Made by a program: the position numbers and the translations under genes
Shown: piece by piece, positions 15,780 through 18,102 of the stretch
Layout: the number at the start of each line of letters is the position of its first letter
Numbering within the stretch: position 1 is the first letter of the stretch
Origin: an uncultured Collinsella sp.
Lineage (GTDB): Bacteria > Actinomycetota > Coriobacteriia > Coriobacteriales > Coriobacteriaceae
Assembly: GCA_900549275.1 (NCBI GenBank)
Contig: URNU01000005.1
Span: forward strand, 1 to 18,102
DNA: 18,102 nucleotides
Direction of reading: 5' to 3'
The notes under the pieces: model-generated
Database searches by the model: none
What the model was told of the DNA's origin: nothing
Seen by the model: only the letters and a program-made list of their open reading frames with translations

Positions 15780-17720
15780 GTGGCGGGTCACGATAACATT
15801 CCAACGCTTGCCGAACAGGTTTCGCGCGTTCCCACGCAGCCCGGATGTTACCTTTGGAAAGATGCCAAGGGCGATGTCATCTATGTAGGTAAGGCGAAAA
15901 ACCTGCGCGCCCGCATGCGCCAATACGTAACGCTGCAAGATGAGCGTCAGAAGATCCCACTTATGATGCAGCTGGTGGCGAGTTTCGACTATATCGTGGT
16001 GGAGACCGAGCACGAGGCGTTGGTGCTCGAACGCAATCTGATCGGCCAGTACCATCCGTACTTTAATGTCGACCTCAAGGACGATAAGAGCTATCCCTTT
16101 ATCGCCATCACTAAAAGCGATCTGTTCCCGGCTATTAAATACACGCGCGAGCGCCATAAGCCCGGCACGCGCTATTTTGGTCCCTATACCGACAGCCGTG
16201 CGGCGCGTGAGACCATCGATACACTGCGCAAGGTGATCCCGATTTGTTCGGTTTCTTGTGCGGAGTGGCGTCGATGCCGCCGTATTGTCGAGTCCCACAA
16301 GGGCGAAGAAGACATCGTCAATATGATTTGCGCTCAAAACGGACGGCCTTGCTTTGACTATCATGTCGGCCGAGGGCCGGGGGCGTGCGTCGGTGCGATT
16401 TCTCCCGCCGACTATGCCAAGAACGTTAAGCGCGTCGAGCGCTTTTTGTCTGGCCATCGCAAGGATGTCGTCGACGAGCTCACGGCCGAGATGGCAGAGG
16501 CTGCCGAGGCGCTCGATTTTGAGCGTGCGGCACGCGTCAAGCGTCGTCTAGATGTCATCAGGGGCCTGGATGATCGCCAACAGGTCGTATTTCCGTCCAG
16601 TGTCGATATCGATGTCATTGGCTTTTATCGCGAGGAGACTATCTCGGCTGCCTGCGTCTTTGTCGTGCGCGAGGGTCGAACGGTTCGAACCTGTGAGTTT
16701 ATTCTCGATAAGGGCCTCGATGTCGATGAGGAAGAACTCCAGTCGGGTTTTCTTAAGCGCTATTACGACGAGACGGCTGATATTCCAGCTGAGATCAACC
16801 TTTCTGTTGAGCTTGAGGACGCAGAGACACTAGGGGAGTGGCTTGCGGCCAAGCGCGAACGCTCCTGCCATCTCCATAGACCTCAGCGCGGCGAAAAGCA
16901 TCGATTGCTCGATATGGCATCCAAAAACGCCCGCCATGCCCTTATGCGCTACATGATGCGCACGGGTTATGCCGACGATCGCACCAATCGGGCACTTTTG
17001 GAGCTCGAGAGTGCTCTGGCGCTGCCCGAGCCTCCGATGCGTATCGAGTGCTTCGATATTTCCACGCTGCATGGCACCTTCACGGTTGCGTCGATGGTGG
17101 TATTTACCAACGGCCGTGCCGACAAGAGCCAGTACCGACGCTTTAAAATCCAGGCCGAACTGGACGAGGCGAACGACTTCGTGTCGATGTCCGAGGTCCT
17201 TGGCCGGCGCTATGCTCCCGAGCGCATGGCCGACGAGCGTTTTGGCTCGCGCCCCGATTTGCTTGTTGTCGACGGTGGCAAGCCGCAATTGACGGCAGCC
17301 ATTAAACAGCTTGAGGCCCTTGGGCTCGATATACCAGTTTGCGGCTTGGCGAAGGCCGATGAGGAGGTTTTCGTGCCTTGGGACGAGACGCCTGTCGTGC
17401 TGCCGACAGGGTCCGCTTCGCTCTACCTGATCAAACAGGTGCGAGACGAATCGCACCGTTTTGCCATTACATTCCATCGCGAGCTGCGCGATAAGGCAAT
17501 GACGGTCTCGGTGCTCGACGATGTTCCAGGTGTGGGACCCACCAGAAAACGTGCTATTATGCGCCATTTTGGCTCGATGAAGCGGTTGCGCGCGGCGAGC
17601 GAGCAAGAGATCGCGGAAGTTCGCGGCATACCTGCCGATGTCGCAAGATCGGTCCATGATGCTCTTGCTGCCTGGAATGAAGAGCGAGACAAGGCCTCCA
17701 CAAGTGGATCCGAAAACTAA
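15780..17720 (+). CDS. uvrC: Excinuclease ABC subunit C
   Basis: Encodes a 646-residue UvrC, the dual-incision nuclease of UvrABC. Order: GIY-YIG nuclease domain for the 3' cut (PGCYLW at 21-26 and VIYVGKAKNLRARM at 33-46; the GIY triad is GCY here), a cysteine-rich linker (156-203), a UVR helical hairpin that binds UvrB (about 231-265), the RNase H-like domain for the 5' cut with FDIS (Asp426), VVDGGKPQL (Asp498) and SHRFAITFHR, and a C-terminal double helix-hairpin-helix (about 579-632). The start is a GTG at 15780 with AAGTAGG 5 nt upstream, overlapping the murJ stop; no better ATG lies nearby. The linker is unusual: the position of the third Fe-S cysteine is Gly199 and there is an insertion with extra cysteines. 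It is the last gene of the ybaK-murJ-uvrC group. No clear terminator follows, only a weak hairpin at 17798-17818. Confidence 0.97.
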   Translation: MAGHDNIPTLAEQVSRVPTQPGCYLWKDAKGDVIYVGKAKNLRARMRQYVTLQDERQKIPLMMQLVASFDYIVVETEHEALVLERNLIGQYHPYFNVDLKDDKSYPFIAITKSDLFPAIKYTRERHKPGTRYFGPYTDSRAARETIDTLRKVIPICSVSCAEWRRCRRIVESHKGEEDIVNMICAQNGRPCFDYHVGRGPGACVGAISPADYAKNVKRVERFLSGHRKDVVDELTAEMAEAAEALDFERAARVKRRLDVIRGLDDRQQVVFPSSVDIDVIGFYREETISAACVFVVREGRTVRTCEFILDKGLDVDEEELQSGFLKRYYDETADIPAEINLSVELEDAETLGEWLAAKRERSCHLHRPQRGEKHRLLDMASKNARHALMRYMMRTGYADDRTNRALLELESALALPEPPMRIECFDISTLHGTFTVASMVVFTNGRADKSQYRRFKIQAELDEANDFVSMSEVLGRRYAPERMADERFGSRPDLLVVDGGKPQLTAAIKQLEALGLDIPVCGLAKADEEVFVPWDETPVVLPTGSASLYLIKQVRDESHRFAITFHRELRDKAMTVSVLDDVPGVGPTRKRAIMRHFGSMKRLRAASEQEIAEVRGIPADVARSVHDALAAWNEERDKASTSGSEN

Positions 17721-17823
17721 ACACACCCTAAACAGCTGATATATATGATTGCGCGAATTTCAACCTTTTATTTCGCTATGATTGCCTGCTGATTTCGCGT
17801 TTTATTAACGCTAAAACGTTTGA
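17721..17823. other. AT-rich intergenic stretch after uvrC
   Basis: No gene is seen. The base composition is much richer in A+T than the flanks. A 7-bp hairpin CGTTTTA/TAAAACG (17798-17804, 17812-17818) with a 7-nt loop could be a weak terminator, but it has no T-run. CCTGCTGATT occurs at 17785-17794 and again at 17850-17859. TTGACT at 17820-17825 could be a -35 box for a gene to the right, but no good -10 was found at the right distance. Confidence 0.3.
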
Positions 17824-18102
17824 CTACGTCGAAGGAAAAGCGCTGCTATCCTGCTGATTGACGATGACTGGTATCTCACCTCGTGGATGCATACTGTCTG
17901 CCATTTGTTTGTCAACGATTTCGGTGAGCGGTAGTAAATACCGTTCAAGTGGATGTGCGTATCGGTCGCCGAGCGCAGCGCCCAAGCTGGGTTTGTCGGC
18001 GGGTAAGGTATATCGTCCGCAAGTTGCGCGTGGGCCGTTGTCGTCGGCACCGCCATCACGCACCCCACGAGTATTACAAGTTGGTTCAAGGCTGCGCTTG
18101 AG
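17824..18102 (-). pseudogene. Possible truncated SRAP (YedK/HMCES-like) gene remnant
   Basis: On the minus strand one frame is open from the window edge to a TAG at 17826-17824. Its last 65 codons, from 18021, resemble the start of SOS-response-associated peptidases. These are small proteins that protect abasic DNA through an N-terminal catalytic cysteine. TCGRYTLP matches the MCGR-Y/F start of the family, and MHPRGEIPVIV about 45 residues on matches its next conserved segment (the HP-x4-PVI type). The initiator Met before the Cys is replaced by Thr, there is no ribosome binding site there, and the stop falls just before the expected WGF segment. A real protein should be about 200 residues, so this looks like a decayed fragment. 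The similarity is judged by eye; it could be chance, or an unrelated gene entering from the right. Confidence 0.35.

Noticed and set aside
15057..16457. A 466-codon minus-strand open frame across the murJ/uvrC junction
   Set aside because: It lies opposite two well-supported genes, has a composition typical of antisense frames (rich in Arg, His, Gln), and has no recognisable domain.
17811..18089. Minus-strand frame of 92 codons from a TTG, with a signal-peptide-like start (LVILVGCVMA...AHAQ)
   Set aside because: It has a rare start without a ribosome binding site and no domain after the hydrophobic part. An overlapping frame shows the better SRAP-like similarity. The signal-like stretch is probably chance.
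1..18102. CRISPR arrays, insertion sequences, tRNA/rRNA genes, phage or defence systems
   Set aside because: No regularly spaced repeats, transposase or integrase genes, tRNA-like folds or defence-type genes were seen on either strand. The window is mostly ordinary housekeeping genes.

Overview
The window looks like chromosomal DNA from a moderately GC-rich, high-GC Gram-positive gut bacterium. My best guess is a member of the Coriobacteriia, possibly Collinsella-like. This rests on gene content, strong AAGGAG-type ribosome binding sites, some GTG starts, a CGAAC-type SOS box and the style of the MurJ and UvrC proteins. No database search was done, so the taxonomy is an inference. Almost all of the window is coding. 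There is no rRNA, tRNA, CRISPR array, integrase, transposase or intact mobile element.

Layout. (1) 115-3622, plus strand: coaE (dephospho-CoA kinase), a small membrane-anchored lytic transglycosylase overlapping it by 8 bp, then uvrB with its own candidate promoter, ended by a very stable hairpin at 3628-3659. (2) 3688-7511, minus strand: an Mrp/NBP35-type Fe-S carrier ATPase, an HI0933/BaiN-type flavoprotein starting immediately after it, and a COG2509-type FAD-dependent dehydrogenase separated from these by a hairpin and a TATAAT box. (3) 7659-9812, minus strand: a large membrane sulfatase-fold protein of the lipoteichoic acid synthase/phosphoglycerol transferase type. (4) 10006-12882, plus strand: uvrA, divergent from the sulfatase, with a near-perfect LexA-type box upstream and a terminator downstream. 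(5) 13020-17720, plus strand: a tight operon of ybaK (Cys-tRNA(Pro) deacylase), murJ (lipid II flippase) and uvrC. (6) 17721-18102: no intact gene. It holds an AT-rich stretch and, on the minus strand, a frame resembling the start of an SOS-response-associated peptidase (SRAP/YedK) that is cut off early.

Two functional themes run through the window. One is nucleotide excision repair: all three UvrABC subunits lie within about 16 kb but in three separate transcription units, and the SRAP-like remnant fits the same theme. The other is the cell envelope: the lytic transglycosylase, the LtaS-like enzyme and the MurJ flippase.

The most interesting feature is the roughly 230-residue acidic N-terminal extension of MurJ. 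It carries three copies of a P-x-E-T-x-V-[FY]-L-x-A-A motif resembling the phosphorylated ETT motif of GarA/OdhI, which suggests kinase/FHA-type control of lipid II export. Second is UvrC, where one of the four usual Fe-S cysteines is glycine and the cysteine region carries an insertion. I found no wholly new multi-gene system.
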